This document shows, one piece after another, positions 27,459 through 36,550 of a stretch of DNA of 64,000 nt. The notes beneath the pieces are model-generated. The model was given only the letters and a program-made list of their open reading frames with translations. It had not been told where the DNA came from and did no database searches. A program made the translations under genes and the position numbers. Within the stretch, counting starts at the first letter, position 1. Each line of letters begins with the position of its first letter. Source of the DNA: K23-9 sp964460665 (GTDB taxonomy: Bacteria; Planctomycetota; Planctomycetia; Pirellulales; Pirellulaceae); the NCBI GenBank assembly GCA_964460665.1, contig CAYWSL010000003.1:21995-85994 (forward strand). The letters run 5' to 3'.

Positions 27459-30400
27459 CTACTCCACAATCATTTCGCCGTTCATCACCAGCCAATGCCC
27501 CGGGAAAGTACAAAGGTATGGGTAGATGCCCGGCTTTTTCGGGGCCTTGAAGTAGATCGTGTAACGTTCTTTGGGCGAAACGATATCCGAGTAAGCGATC
27601 ACGTCGGGCGACTCGGGAACGTACTGGCGAAACACCGCGTCGGGATCCGCGATCATCTTGTTCGCCGCCGTCCCGATCGAACGCAATGAACCGGGTTTGA
27701 CGACGGCCCAATTGTGCGGAACCACGTCATCGTTTTGAAGCGTGACGGCAAGTTTCTCGCCGGCCTTGACAGTGAACCTTCGCGTATCGAACGACAAGTT
27801 GCCGCTGGTCACGATCGTGATCTCACGCGAATCACGTACCGTCTTGGCATGCGGATTGAAGATCTTTTGCGCCACAAGTTTCAGATCGGTAAAAATTGGA
27901 TGACGGCGAAGTTGTTTTTGCCTTGGCTGATAGCCGTCAAAACCCTTGAAGTCCGGATGCATTTTGTGAACCGTCGCAAACAGTTCATGATCGCTCTGCG
28001 CATCGGTCCACAATCGCAAGTGCAGTTGGTTCACACTCTGCAACTCGGGAATTTCCAAGAACAACGTGCGTCCATCATCCAGCACGTGGGCCGATTCGAT
28101 TCTCAAAACATCATGTCCCTTGGTCGCCGGCTCGGACGGCGAAAACTCCGGCGAACCATAGGCTGAACTGTAGCGATAGTTCCAGCACTGGGCGAACTGC
28201 TTACGGGCATTCGTTGCCACCTGTGAGTTGATCGGATTGGAGAACGTCACCGCAACACCATTCTGATGTGCCTTCCAACCAATCGGGAACTGAGTCCTCT
28301 GGGGCTGCCCCGTGTACCGCACTCGCTGGAAACTTCCTCGCTGCGGCGTGTACGATCCCCAGCCTTGCATGCCGCCGACATACAGCTGCCCATCAGCGGG
28401 GCTGAACGCAGCGCGGTGCGATCCCGAATCGAATTCGCCGGGCATCGGTACCAGCGCACCTTGGATTTGCCCGTCGACTTCGTCGGTTAACACCATGTGG
28501 TACGAACCGGTGCCGAACGAAGTGTGAATCATGCGACCTTCGACGGGCCCCCATCGATCACTGTTGATCACGGTCTGTCCGCCAGCCGAGTTGTCGATTG
28601 CACGCGGCAAATAGACCAACGGCAATTGGGGCGGTTGGTCATTCTTTGGGCCACCAAACCCGTGATACGAAACACCAGTCCCCGGGCGTACGGCGCAGAT
28701 CATTGACGCTGGCGTCCACGTTCCTTCGGAACACGGCACCGTGACGGTTCCGTCAGGCAGCAGGCCAATCCCATCTGGGTTGCGAAATCCGGTTGCCAGC
28801 ACGTCAGTCTGTTTTCCATCTTTGGAAATCCGCACCACACCTTGGTTGCCCGATGCGGTGTAGAAGTTACCGTCGCTGTCACGTTCCAATCCACAAATGA
28901 AATCGTGGCCGCCTTTGGAAGTCACATGGTCGTTGGCAAAGCACTCGTAGAAATCCGCTTCGTTGTCGCCGTTGCGGTCATGAAGCCGCACTAGCTGATC
29001 GCGGCACAGCACAAAGATCCCATCCGCATCGGCGCGAATCCCCAATGGCTGATGTAATCCTGTCGCGAACCGTTTCCACTTTGCTGTACGCGATGGATAG
29101 ACAATATCCGAAACGATCCAAACATCGCCCTGCATGGTGCTGATCAACGCACTGCCATCGGCCATCGGCGCGACGCCGGCAACATAGACCAACGCCTTCC
29201 AAGGGTTCTCCGTTGGCAATCCGATCGTATCGATCGTGTACGGATTCTGATCACCGAACGTGATCGGCGTCTCGATCACTTCCGGCCAATTTGTCTTGGT
29301 CTTTTCAATCAGCCCCTTTAGCGGATGCGAATCAGCTTTGGCGCTGTTGATATTGAACACGCCATCTTCAACCCACGGCGCATCCAAGTATTCGGTGTCT
29401 CCGATGCGATACGAAAACAGGACACGGTCACCGCTAAGGTACATCCCCAGGTACGTTCGTTTTCCCGCGATCTTTTCTTGTGCCAAGTTGGCAATTTGTT
29501 GGGGCAGTAGTTCGCCGTCAACGGTCAGTCCACGAACGAAACCGTGACGCACCGAAGAGAACTTTACAAAGCCACCTTGCCACACGGCCTTGTACGTCAT
29601 GGTTGCCGAATCAAAGCAAGCCGACAATTCACCTTCGTCGCCCAATCGCACACAGATCGCTCGCGGCACGTTCAGTTTTGGCCCGTGCAACACGCCCGCT
29701 TGAACCGTGCCCAGTTTCGTCAAATTCCAATCGTTGTTCGCCCACACGGTTTCATTTTGGTTTCCCCAATGGCCTTGGTTCCCGCCGTCCAACCCAGGAA
29801 ACTCGGCAAACGTCGTGACCGGATGCCGATTGCTGTCGGTAATCTGCGATGCGTAGTAGTCAGCCTGCTTGGCGTAGAAATCGTAGATCCGATCGCGATT
29901 GACAAAGGCCTCCCAGTGCGGATGCTGAGCGGGCTTCAGCGGGCCGCGATCAATCTTGATCACGACCGGACCGTGCGTGTGCCCAGCAGAATGCTGCAAC
30001 AAGGCGTCCATGTCTGCCGCAGGAATCGCGTTGTCCGTGCCAAGGCTTAACAAGAATCGAAACAGATCGTCTCGCTGCGATTGCGACATCGTCGCGATCA
30101 AGTTCGCTGGCATCACCGAACCGCCTTCTTTTTGCCCCTCGATCGTGTCGGTATCGATCACCAACGGGTCAGCCTTCGGATTGGCCGTGTCACGCAAAGT
30201 GACGAAGTCGGCATCACGCTTGATCACGTAACCACGATGTGTTTTGCCATCGTCGGTCAAGATCGTGTGCTGTTTGTACTCGGCCTTCACTTCATGATTC
30301 GGCCAAACAACCGAAGCGATGATCTGAGCAGGTTTTCGCTGCTTGGCAATGTCGGTTAGCGACGGCCCCAGGTCGCCGCCTTGGTTGCCAATTTTGTGAC

Positions 30401-31439
30401 AAGAAACGCAGGCGGTCTTTACCGAAGCAAACTGCACCAAGCCGCGAGTCGCATCACCATGTGACATCGCCGACTTGACCATCACATCAACCGCTTCGGC
30501 AGAATAGTTCTGCAAGTCAATCGGCTGTGATTGCGTAGTTAGTTTGTGCGTTCTGTATTCAGGCCGCGCGTCAGACTGCTCGCCTTGAACTTGCCCCATC
30601 ATCCACTGCAAACCGTCCAGGTTGTCCAGCAGTCGCTGCTGTACATCGTCTTGCGTGTGCCCGATGATTCCGATGGGCCCGTCGTACCCGGAATCGCGAA
30701 TCGACTTCAACAGAGCCACATCGTGCTGGCCCGCGCCAAGTGGCAAGATTTTGCTGTCTGCCTTGTCACCACCGGTCGACATGCCGTTCAGGTTCAAGCA
30801 CAGCAAGTAGGGACGCATCAACTTCAGGACTTCACCAAAGTCGTTGATATGGTCGTGCGCGTGATGTTGGTTGTAGACAATCCCGACGTGCTTCGCGTCA
30901 TGCTTTTCTTGCAAAAACCGGCAGACGTCGACCAAGTTCTGGGGCTCGCCGCTCCATCCGCCGTGGTTGTACAGCCCCAGTTTGCAACCCAAGTCATGTG
31001 TTTGCTTGACGAGCGGCAGTAGTTCTTTCGCCGCCGCTTTGACCTTTTCCTGCTGCGACTGACCGCTGGGCGATTTGAACATCTTCCAAATCTGCGGCTT
31101 CAAATTGTGCTTTTGAAACAATCGAAACGCATCGGGATGCGAATCCCAAAACGCAAAGTACTCGATGCCGCGTTTCTTGTACTCCAGGATCTCCATCTCA
31201 AATTCAGCGACATGTTGCTTTCGCCAATCATAGGCCACGCGTTTGAGCCCAAGCTGCGACAACATCTCCGCACGCTCCACCGGTCCACGTTTCTTTCCAT
31301 CAAAAGGAACAATGCACCAAGCAACAAGATTCTCGCGGTCAAAGTTTCGGTCGGCTTGATCCGTTTGCGCGCAGCAAACAGAGGTTAGGTTGAAAGCAAA
31401 GAAGACCGAGACGGCAAAAAAGAGAAGACTACGATTCAC
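27459..31439 (-). CDS. TIM barrel + cytochrome c + propeller + cupredoxin multidomain protein
   Basis: A 1326-residue exported protein. Domains in order: signal peptide 1-24; a sugar-phosphate-isomerase-like TIM barrel about 35-290 (YNHGGWSGEP, IIGHTQDDVQQRLLDNL); a cytochrome c with CVSCH at 344-348 and GGDLGPSLTDIAKQ, the PVC-type heme domain; a DUF6797-like beta region about 500-700; a PQQ/glucose-dehydrogenase-like propeller about 745-1045 (GFRNPDGIGLLPDGT); and a C-terminal cupredoxin about 1205-1326. The copper ligands H1242, C1310, H1315 and M1319 fit an azurin-like type 1 site. This suggests a secreted sugar oxidoreductase with its own heme and copper electron relay (inference). It is the first gene of the five-gene minus operon. 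Confidence 0.85.
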   Translation of the reverse strand: MNRSLLFFAVSVFFAFNLTSVCCAQTDQADRNFDRENLVAWCIVPFDGKKRGPVERAEMLSQLGLKRVAYDWRKQHVAEFEMEILEYKKRGIEYFAFWDSHPDAFRLFQKHNLKPQIWKMFKSPSGQSQQEKVKAAAKELLPLVKQTHDLGCKLGLYNHGGWSGEPQNLVDVCRFLQEKHDAKHVGIVYNQHHAHDHINDFGEVLKLMRPYLLCLNLNGMSTGGDKADSKILPLGAGQHDVALLKSIRDSGYDGPIGIIGHTQDDVQQRLLDNLDGLQWMMGQVQGEQSDARPEYRTHKLTTQSQPIDLQNYSAEAVDVMVKSAMSHGDATRGLVQFASVKTACVSCHKIGNQGGDLGPSLTDIAKQRKPAQIIASVVWPNHEVKAEYKQHTILTDDGKTHRGYVIKRDADFVTLRDTANPKADPLVIDTDTIEGQKEGGSVMPANLIATMSQSQRDDLFRFLLSLGTDNAIPAADMDALLQHSAGHTHGPVVIKIDRGPLKPAQHPHWEAFVNRDRIYDFYAKQADYYASQITDSNRHPVTTFAEFPGLDGGNQGHWGNQNETVWANNDWNLTKLGTVQAGVLHGPKLNVPRAICVRLGDEGELSACFDSATMTYKAVWQGGFVKFSSVRHGFVRGLTVDGELLPQQIANLAQEKIAGKRTYLGMYLSGDRVLFSYRIGDTEYLDAPWVEDGVFNINSAKADSHPLKGLIEKTKTNWPEVIETPITFGDQNPYTIDTIGLPTENPWKALVYVAGVAPMADGSALISTMQGDVWIVSDIVYPSRTAKWKRFATGLHQPLGIRADADGIFVLCRDQLVRLHDRNGDNEADFYECFANDHVTSKGGHDFICGLERDSDGNFYTASGNQGVVRISKDGKQTDVLATGFRNPDGIGLLPDGTVTVPCSEGTWTPASMICAVRPGTGVSYHGFGGPKNDQPPQLPLVYLPRAIDNSAGGQTVINSDRWGPVEGRMIHTSFGTGSYHMVLTDEVDGQIQGALVPMPGEFDSGSHRAAFSPADGQLYVGGMQGWGSYTPQRGSFQRVRYTGQPQRTQFPIGWKAHQNGVAVTFSNPINSQVATNARKQFAQCWNYRYSSAYGSPEFSPSEPATKGHDVLRIESAHVLDDGRTLFLEIPELQSVNQLHLRLWTDAQSDHELFATVHKMHPDFKGFDGYQPRQKQLRRHPIFTDLKLVAQKIFNPHAKTVRDSREITIVTSGNLSFDTRRFTVKAGEKLAVTLQNDDVVPHNWAVVKPGSLRSIGTAANKMIADPDAVFRQYVPESPDVIAYSDIVSPKERYTIYFKAPKKPGIYPYLCTFPGHWLVMNGEMIVE

Positions 31440-31525
31440 GCTAGATCACCCGCTGAAGACAGAATCAATGATTCAACATCTTAGTCGTTCAAAAGGCGAG
31501 CGTGGCTATTGAAAGGTGGCTTTGA

Positions 31526-31810
31526 TGGCGTGGCGGGGCAGAGGCCACCTGGCTTTACGAATTTTGTAAAAAAGCAGAGCTTTGGAATGAATTGATTGCC
31601 GAGGGCCAAGGGGTTGGCATCACGGCCGATGAAGCTGCGCTGTAGGGTAGCGACCAACTGAAACAGCGTATCAAACCGTATGGTGGTGAATACGACTCCA
31701 TGATCTCCGGCTTCGGAAAAGATCCACAACAAAAAGTCTTGAAACGAGGTAAGAGTCTCAAACTCGCCGCGTCATACTTTCGAGATGCATTGAAAACGTT
31801 AGAACGTTAG
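31526..31810 (+). pseudogene. Possible gene remnant with an in-frame stop
   Basis: One plus-strand frame from 31526 to 31810 reads like protein on both sides of a single TAG at 31643. Before it: ATWLYEFCKKAELWNELI and GVGITADEAAL. After it: DQLKQRIKPYGGEYDSMI and LKLAASYFRDALKTLER. There is no start codon at its head, because a TGA at 31523 precedes it directly. The family is not recognised. It lies inside a gene-free stretch of 459 bases (31440-31898) that also holds an 8-bp tandem repeat. The evidence is only protein-like composition. Confidence 0.3.
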
Positions 31811-31818
31811 AACGTTAG
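31795..31818. repeat. Three tandem copies of an 8-bp unit
   Basis: AACGTTAG is repeated three times head-to-tail. The unit contains the palindrome AACGTT. It overlaps the end of the remnant frame and may be simple slippage. Confidence 0.7.
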
Positions 31819-31885
31819 TTAACGACTACGCGGTCGTAGCGAAGTCGGTGTCTTGAGAAGGCAATTCGCTCGTATACAGCTACTT

Positions 31886-31891
31886 AAGGAG
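31886..31891 (+). promoter_or_regulatory. Strong Shine-Dalgarno site of the AhpD-like gene
   Basis: AAGGAG ends seven bases before the ATG at 31899. Most genes in this window lack such a clear site, so it supports the chosen start. Confidence 0.7.
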
Positions 31892-31898
31892 TACTCTG

Positions 31899-32204
31899 AT
31901 GCAAACCATGGACAACCTGAAGAAAATCGGCAAATTGGATCAAGCCGCCAACGGAGCTTGGAAGAACTTTCAAGCTTTCAACGAATCAGTGATGGCAGAG
32001 GGAGCGATCTCGCACAAGAACAAGGAACTGATTGCATTGGCGGTCGCGCTGACGACTCAATGCGGCTATTGCTTGGAGCTTCATCGTCAAGGTGCTGAAA
32101 AGGCGGGCGCAACCCAGGAAGAGATCGCCGAAACAATCATGATTGCCGGAGCGTTACGGGCCGGAGCCGCATTGACTCACGGTACCCAAATCCTTGAAGG
32201 GTAA
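31899..32204 (+). CDS. AhpD/carboxymuconolactone-decarboxylase-like protein
   Basis: A 101-residue all-alpha protein of the AhpD-like superfamily. The full redox signature is present: E43, then CGYC (C55, C58) and H62, i.e. E-x11-CxxC-x3-H. This is the proton-relay and disulfide arrangement of alkylhydroperoxidase AhpD. Activity as a peroxidase or thiol-disulfide partner is inferred from the motif. Members are usually 100-180 residues, so this is the short single-domain form. It has the best ribosome-binding site in the window and stands alone, convergent with the glycosyltransferase operon. Confidence 0.88.
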   Translation: MQTMDNLKKIGKLDQAANGAWKNFQAFNESVMAEGAISHKNKELIALAVALTTQCGYCLELHRQGAEKAGATQEEIAETIMIAGALRAGAALTHGTQILEG

Positions 32205-32337
32205 ATCGGTATCCATGGCGGTGAATCACATGGCTGACAAACAGCACCAGAAGATAGCGACCGTTTTGGCGCTCGCAGTTTGGTGAATGAGTCGAAAACA
32301 GATAGAGCTTTAGTTGCAGCTAAATCGCAGGGAGCGA

Positions 32338-34449
32338 TCACGCTACCTCGACAACTCCTAGGCCTGCCCATTGATTGGGGACCCAATAGTCGTCCACGAA
32401 TTCGTAGGTGTTGTGTGGGTTTTCCTCTCGAATCTGAGTCCACAACGATTTGACGCCTGGTAAGTTGTCGCCCGCGATGTCATGAAAAGCGACGTCCCGG
32501 CTTCGTGTTCGAGCGAACTCCCAGTCTTGTCGAACTGCGTGATGTGAATGGTCTCCATCGATCAGTGTTAGATCTACCATTCCGATTGTGTCAACGAGAC
32601 TTCGTAGTTCAGGGGATTCCTGAGTGCCTTGGACAAAGTGCGCGCCAAGAGTACGGCTAACGTAAGCTCGCACGGGTTCAGAGAACCACGGATCTACACC
32701 GACTGCAATAGAAAGCGGGTGAAATCGTCGCAAGTACTCAATGGTTGTTATAAACGATCCGCCCGACTCGACCCCAATTTCCAGATACGAATCAATGGCA
32801 GGTCGTCTACTAAGCCAAACCAAGTACGACGCAAACTCGAAAGTGCGTTGCCAAATCGATAGCCCTTTTCCTGAAAAGCAGAGTTGCGATTCGCGTAGCA
32901 TGCCTTCGACCGGATCGTGCAGCCCGAGCGTCAGCAACAGCGATTCCACTCCCTCTACATCTCGCAACTGGCTTAATGGGGCGTGCCGAATCCTTTCGAT
33001 CAGAGGCCACATCCAAACGGTGGACGGATTGAGAACGTAGTTAGCCCATGGTTCAACTGGAATCTTGGCATTCGCATGGATGAGGCATGGACGTTCACTC
33101 GTCTCGCGGTTCATGATTCGTCGGCCTTCAAACACAAAGTCACGGTTGGCCGCCGCTATAGACCAATCGGTTTGATTGAGTGTTTGAAAGAGAGTCGATG
33201 TGGAATCAATTGCAATGTCCGCTTCGCCCGTGATGTAAAGATTACTCCATGCGGCCTGGTCATCGGTGCGAAGAAATGTGATTTCCTGGCTGCTCAATTG
33301 CGATGGTGAGCAGAGCGTGTTTTTCCCCTTTTCTTGTATTCGCTTCCACGCAGCCAGCCACGCTTCGCGAGTCGAGAAAACTGCCCCCGAGTTTAAGTAG
33401 CGGCAGGATGTTCCAGTCTCAGGCGACAAGTGTTCATGGGACGGCACAGGCCAGTGGACGCGTTCGGCCGCGGCAACGATATCGTGCCCAAATGACTTGT
33501 ACTTAACGAACATTTCCCACAACGTTGCGCAGAAAACGACATCCACTAAATCAACCTGCAAGACATAGCGACATTCTGGGTGCTGAGTTAGGTATTCAGC
33601 AACCAATTCGATTTTGTACAAGTGATTGGGATATGGCCTTTGTTGACCGAGAAGCGCAAGGTCGATTCCATATCTTTTGCAGCTTTCAAGTAATGCCCAT
33701 GATTGCGGTGGGAGTTCGGCGAATGCAGCTGGCGCTACAACATGTATGCCATGTTGTTCCTGAAATGAAAGTGGCGTGTTTTGAGGTTCGACTTTCTCGC
33801 AATCTATCAGCAAGCTCAGTTGTTCGCCGCGGCTTTGGAGTGAGCCGAATTCTCTGAGCAAATGCCGGACGAATGGTCCGTCGTAGTTAAACAGGTTTGC
33901 TTCGTCGCCGGTATAGCATTGCACAATCGGAACACGCCCTGATTCGTTGCGATGAGAGTGTAGCCAATCGTGCATAACGTGTTGGTCATCTTGAAAGCCG
34001 GAGTCATTGGGATTCACTGACTCACTTAGTCCTTCACAATGCTCGATGCAACGCGTTGTCAGCGATCGGGCCAACGTGTGCCGTAGGTTCAGGAAAAACA
34101 CACCGTTATTGATGTCATGATCGCCGTTCATTGAACCGCGGCAGGCGATCAGAAGCTTGTCGGGACTGCGATCGATAATTGATTCCAGTAGAATCGTGCG
34201 ATCGATAATGGCAGCATCCCCGTCGATCCAAAAGGCCCAGTCGTAAGTTTGCTTGTCAATCTGTTGTTGCAACAGGTAGTAGCGATTGAAATTTGATGTG
34301 TTGGGAACAGGTGAGAGGTTTCCGATAACTTGTTGGTAGCCGTATCCGTTTGCGTTAGCATACGCCGCATTCGCTTTGAGTGCGGATTGGAAATGTTTCG
34401 CAAATGGTTCGTCGCATGATTGCAGAATGACAGTCTTGTATTTTTTCAT
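32338..34449 (-). CDS. Two glycosyltransferase domains fused to a class I methyltransferase
   Basis: A 703-residue cytoplasmic protein. Residues 1-215 resemble GT34 (GMA12/MNN10) enzymes: QSCDEPFAKHF, FWIDGDAA with DxD at 76-78, GVFFLNLRHT. Residues about 230-500 resemble PLOD-type glycosyltransferases: YVLQVDLVDVVFC gives the acidic site and YLNSGAVFSTREAW the acceptor-side block. Residues about 540-700 are a SAM methyltransferase of the cephalosporin-hydroxylase/macrocin type (YLEIGVESGG, LTLIDGDHSHHAVRQDWEF). It probably builds and methylates a glycan. It is the last gene of the glycosyltransferase operon, 13 bases after the previous stop codon. Confidence 0.8.
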   Translation of the reverse strand: MKKYKTVILQSCDEPFAKHFQSALKANAAYANANGYGYQQVIGNLSPVPNTSNFNRYYLLQQQIDKQTYDWAFWIDGDAAIIDRTILLESIIDRSPDKLLIACRGSMNGDHDINNGVFFLNLRHTLARSLTTRCIEHCEGLSESVNPNDSGFQDDQHVMHDWLHSHRNESGRVPIVQCYTGDEANLFNYDGPFVRHLLREFGSLQSRGEQLSLLIDCEKVEPQNTPLSFQEQHGIHVVAPAAFAELPPQSWALLESCKRYGIDLALLGQQRPYPNHLYKIELVAEYLTQHPECRYVLQVDLVDVVFCATLWEMFVKYKSFGHDIVAAAERVHWPVPSHEHLSPETGTSCRYLNSGAVFSTREAWLAAWKRIQEKGKNTLCSPSQLSSQEITFLRTDDQAAWSNLYITGEADIAIDSTSTLFQTLNQTDWSIAAANRDFVFEGRRIMNRETSERPCLIHANAKIPVEPWANYVLNPSTVWMWPLIERIRHAPLSQLRDVEGVESLLLTLGLHDPVEGMLRESQLCFSGKGLSIWQRTFEFASYLVWLSRRPAIDSYLEIGVESGGSFITTIEYLRRFHPLSIAVGVDPWFSEPVRAYVSRTLGAHFVQGTQESPELRSLVDTIGMVDLTLIDGDHSHHAVRQDWEFARTRSRDVAFHDIAGDNLPGVKSLWTQIREENPHNTYEFVDDYWVPNQWAGLGVVEVA

Positions 34450-34462
34450 GATCTGTACTGGT

Positions 34463-36550
34463 TCAGTAGAGAGTGATTTGGCTTGGGTTCAAGAACAAGC
34501 GTTTCAATCCAACGCCACGAAGTTGGCTATGAAAGTCAACATGTTCACAGTCGCTGCCGGAATATTCTGCTGCCTTCATGCATTCCATGCGATAGACTCC
34601 CAGTCCGCCGAAGCAGGACTCCACTGGTAGTAGTGGCTCTCCTCGTTGTAGGTGCAGATCGTTATGGTTGACCAACTTTCTTGCTGGCGTGTTGACTGCC
34701 GGTCGAAACGCCCAAACATCGTGATGTACAACAGGCGGTTTTTTATCTCGGCGATCAAGTCTCGGCGTAATTCCGTACGATCCAACAAAATCCCAGTCAT
34801 CGTCACCGAAAGTGTGGGCCACACCGTCGTAGCTCCATCCGCCAGGAAGATCCATGTCGACTACGATGACGTGTTCAAAATCTGAAAGCTGTTCGACAAT
34901 GCGTTCGCGGTAGATGTTTCGGCAGTGCGCAAGCCATGCTGCTCGAGCGAGGCTGCGCGTTTGCGGATACTTGACCGCGCCAACACGCTGGCTGATCACA
35001 TCGACTTGGGAGTTCTTGTTCTGCCAGTCAGACAGGAACTCGCAAGTTGCATCAGTGGAATCATTCTCGAATAGCACGACACGGTAATCAGCAAACATGC
35101 CGCCCAATCGTTCGACACGGGCCGCAGTCCGAGGAAGGTAGGGCCGAACATCTCGGCACAAGCCACAAATCACGACACGTTGATTTCGCATGTGACGTTT
35201 TCCAGCATCGACTCGATCTTGATAAGCTTGGTGCAGCGACGCACTGCAAGCAAAGTCCTCTTCAGCAAAGTCGGCAAGTGATTCACCTGTGCTCACTTCT
35301 GTTTCCACACTGCCGCTATACCAGGGAGCTCTACGCCCATTGACGACCGCTGCGTTCATCCAAATCGTGCTGGTGTTACCAATATGTTGCAAAAGGCTTG
35401 GATTGGCGTACCATATGTCGATCGATCTTTTGTGTGCCCAGTCAGAGATCATTTCTGGGATGGGGATGTGCGTTTGACTTGAAGCCGCCAGCCAGCCACG
35501 CGACACATCAGGATCGCAAAGCAATGCCCTGGCAATGCCAGGTGGAATAATGAAACCCTGGGCGCTGAAGTGCCATTCTCCTTTGGCCTCAAGCCAACCC
35601 GTCGGCGAATTGAGTCCGGTGTAGAACATCGAAACCAAGCCAGGGCGATCTCCCGGCCACAAGACGCGTTCCAAGTACTCCCGAAGTGATTCTCGGTCAT
35701 AAAGTATGACGTCGTCTTGCAGCAGCATGTAGGCGTCGGCGTGTGGTTCATGGAGAACCAATTCAGCTAGTGCTAGGTACCAGCTGGGCCAAGCACCAAC
35801 GCTGTCTTCACGCCATGTGATGGGAAGGTGCGAGTATCGATCTGGTAGATGAGTTGTGCCGTCCATAAAGACACGAGGCTCACTCCATCCCGCGCGGGTA
35901 ATCGAGTCGAGTGTTGTCTCTAATGTGGATTCGCGGCGTGGAGCCGTAGTCACACCAACTGCCCAGCTTTTCACTGTACCGTAACGACTGGAAGGAACAG
36001 GCAGCAATTCGTCAAGTGACATCACACGAGAAACCGGCTCGCTTTGTGACCAGTCACGACACATTCGACATTTTGCCAGTGAGGTTTCGTTGTGATTAGG
36101 ATGCAGGCAGCGGTGCGGCAGGTCAAGCGAGTCGGGTGTCGGGCCGGTTGTCGTATTGGATGTCGTATCGGATTTTGGTGCGCCTAGCCAGCAGCATCTG
36201 CCGCTGGATCGAACTGGAAGCATCGTTAAACGCGACGATCGCACAAGGTTGAAGGCAATTTCGGATTCGTCTTTGACACGTTCGGCTTGCTCCAATTCAC
36301 ATTCATCTGTTCCGTTGACATCGGTGATCAACTGGGCTCGTTGGTACAGCAAGCTTGCGACAACAGGATTCAATTGCCGCGGCGATGGTGGAAACGATTT
36401 GCAGCAGGCATTGCACGCGTCGTCTGAAACGAACGCCGAGCTTTTGCCAAGTAGTTCGGTGATCAGCCCGCAGCTTGTTCCGTCGGGCGTATGTGATCTC
36501 CATTGGCACGAATCAATCGTAGGCAGAACTAGCTTTGCTTTACGGGGCAT
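34463..36550 (-). CDS. Cys-module plus two glycosyltransferase domains
   Basis: A 695-residue protein. Residues 1-70 form a Cys-rich module (C15, C27, C46, C49, C50, then LNPVVASL at 60-67) that recurs in the upstream neighbour. A second Cys group follows at about 148-165 (CLHPNH, CRMC). Residues about 190-420 are a GT-A domain (SWAVGVTTAPR, then LLQDDVILYDRES with the DxD-like site). Residues about 460-695 resemble CAP59-type alpha-1,3-mannosyltransferases (VVICGLCRDV, VVLFENDSTDATCEFL, VIVVDMDLPGGWSYDG). It starts 11 bases before the previous stop codon, so it is coupled to the GT4 gene. Confidence 0.75.
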   Translation of the reverse strand: MPRKAKLVLPTIDSCQWRSHTPDGTSCGLITELLGKSSAFVSDDACNACCKSFPPSPRQLNPVVASLLYQRAQLITDVNGTDECELEQAERVKDESEIAFNLVRSSRLTMLPVRSSGRCCWLGAPKSDTTSNTTTGPTPDSLDLPHRCLHPNHNETSLAKCRMCRDWSQSEPVSRVMSLDELLPVPSSRYGTVKSWAVGVTTAPRRESTLETTLDSITRAGWSEPRVFMDGTTHLPDRYSHLPITWREDSVGAWPSWYLALAELVLHEPHADAYMLLQDDVILYDRESLREYLERVLWPGDRPGLVSMFYTGLNSPTGWLEAKGEWHFSAQGFIIPPGIARALLCDPDVSRGWLAASSQTHIPIPEMISDWAHKRSIDIWYANPSLLQHIGNTSTIWMNAAVVNGRRAPWYSGSVETEVSTGESLADFAEEDFACSASLHQAYQDRVDAGKRHMRNQRVVICGLCRDVRPYLPRTAARVERLGGMFADYRVVLFENDSTDATCEFLSDWQNKNSQVDVISQRVGAVKYPQTRSLARAAWLAHCRNIYRERIVEQLSDFEHVIVVDMDLPGGWSYDGVAHTFGDDDWDFVGSYGITPRLDRRDKKPPVVHHDVWAFRPAVNTPARKLVNHNDLHLQRGEPLLPVESCFGGLGVYRMECMKAAEYSGSDCEHVDFHSQLRGVGLKRLFLNPSQITLY

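Noticed and set aside
27377..27469. N-terminal extension of DUF1592 copy B from 27469.
   Set aside because: It would overlap the upstream gene by 11 bases and bury the signal peptide; the triple ATG at 27368-27376 fits better.
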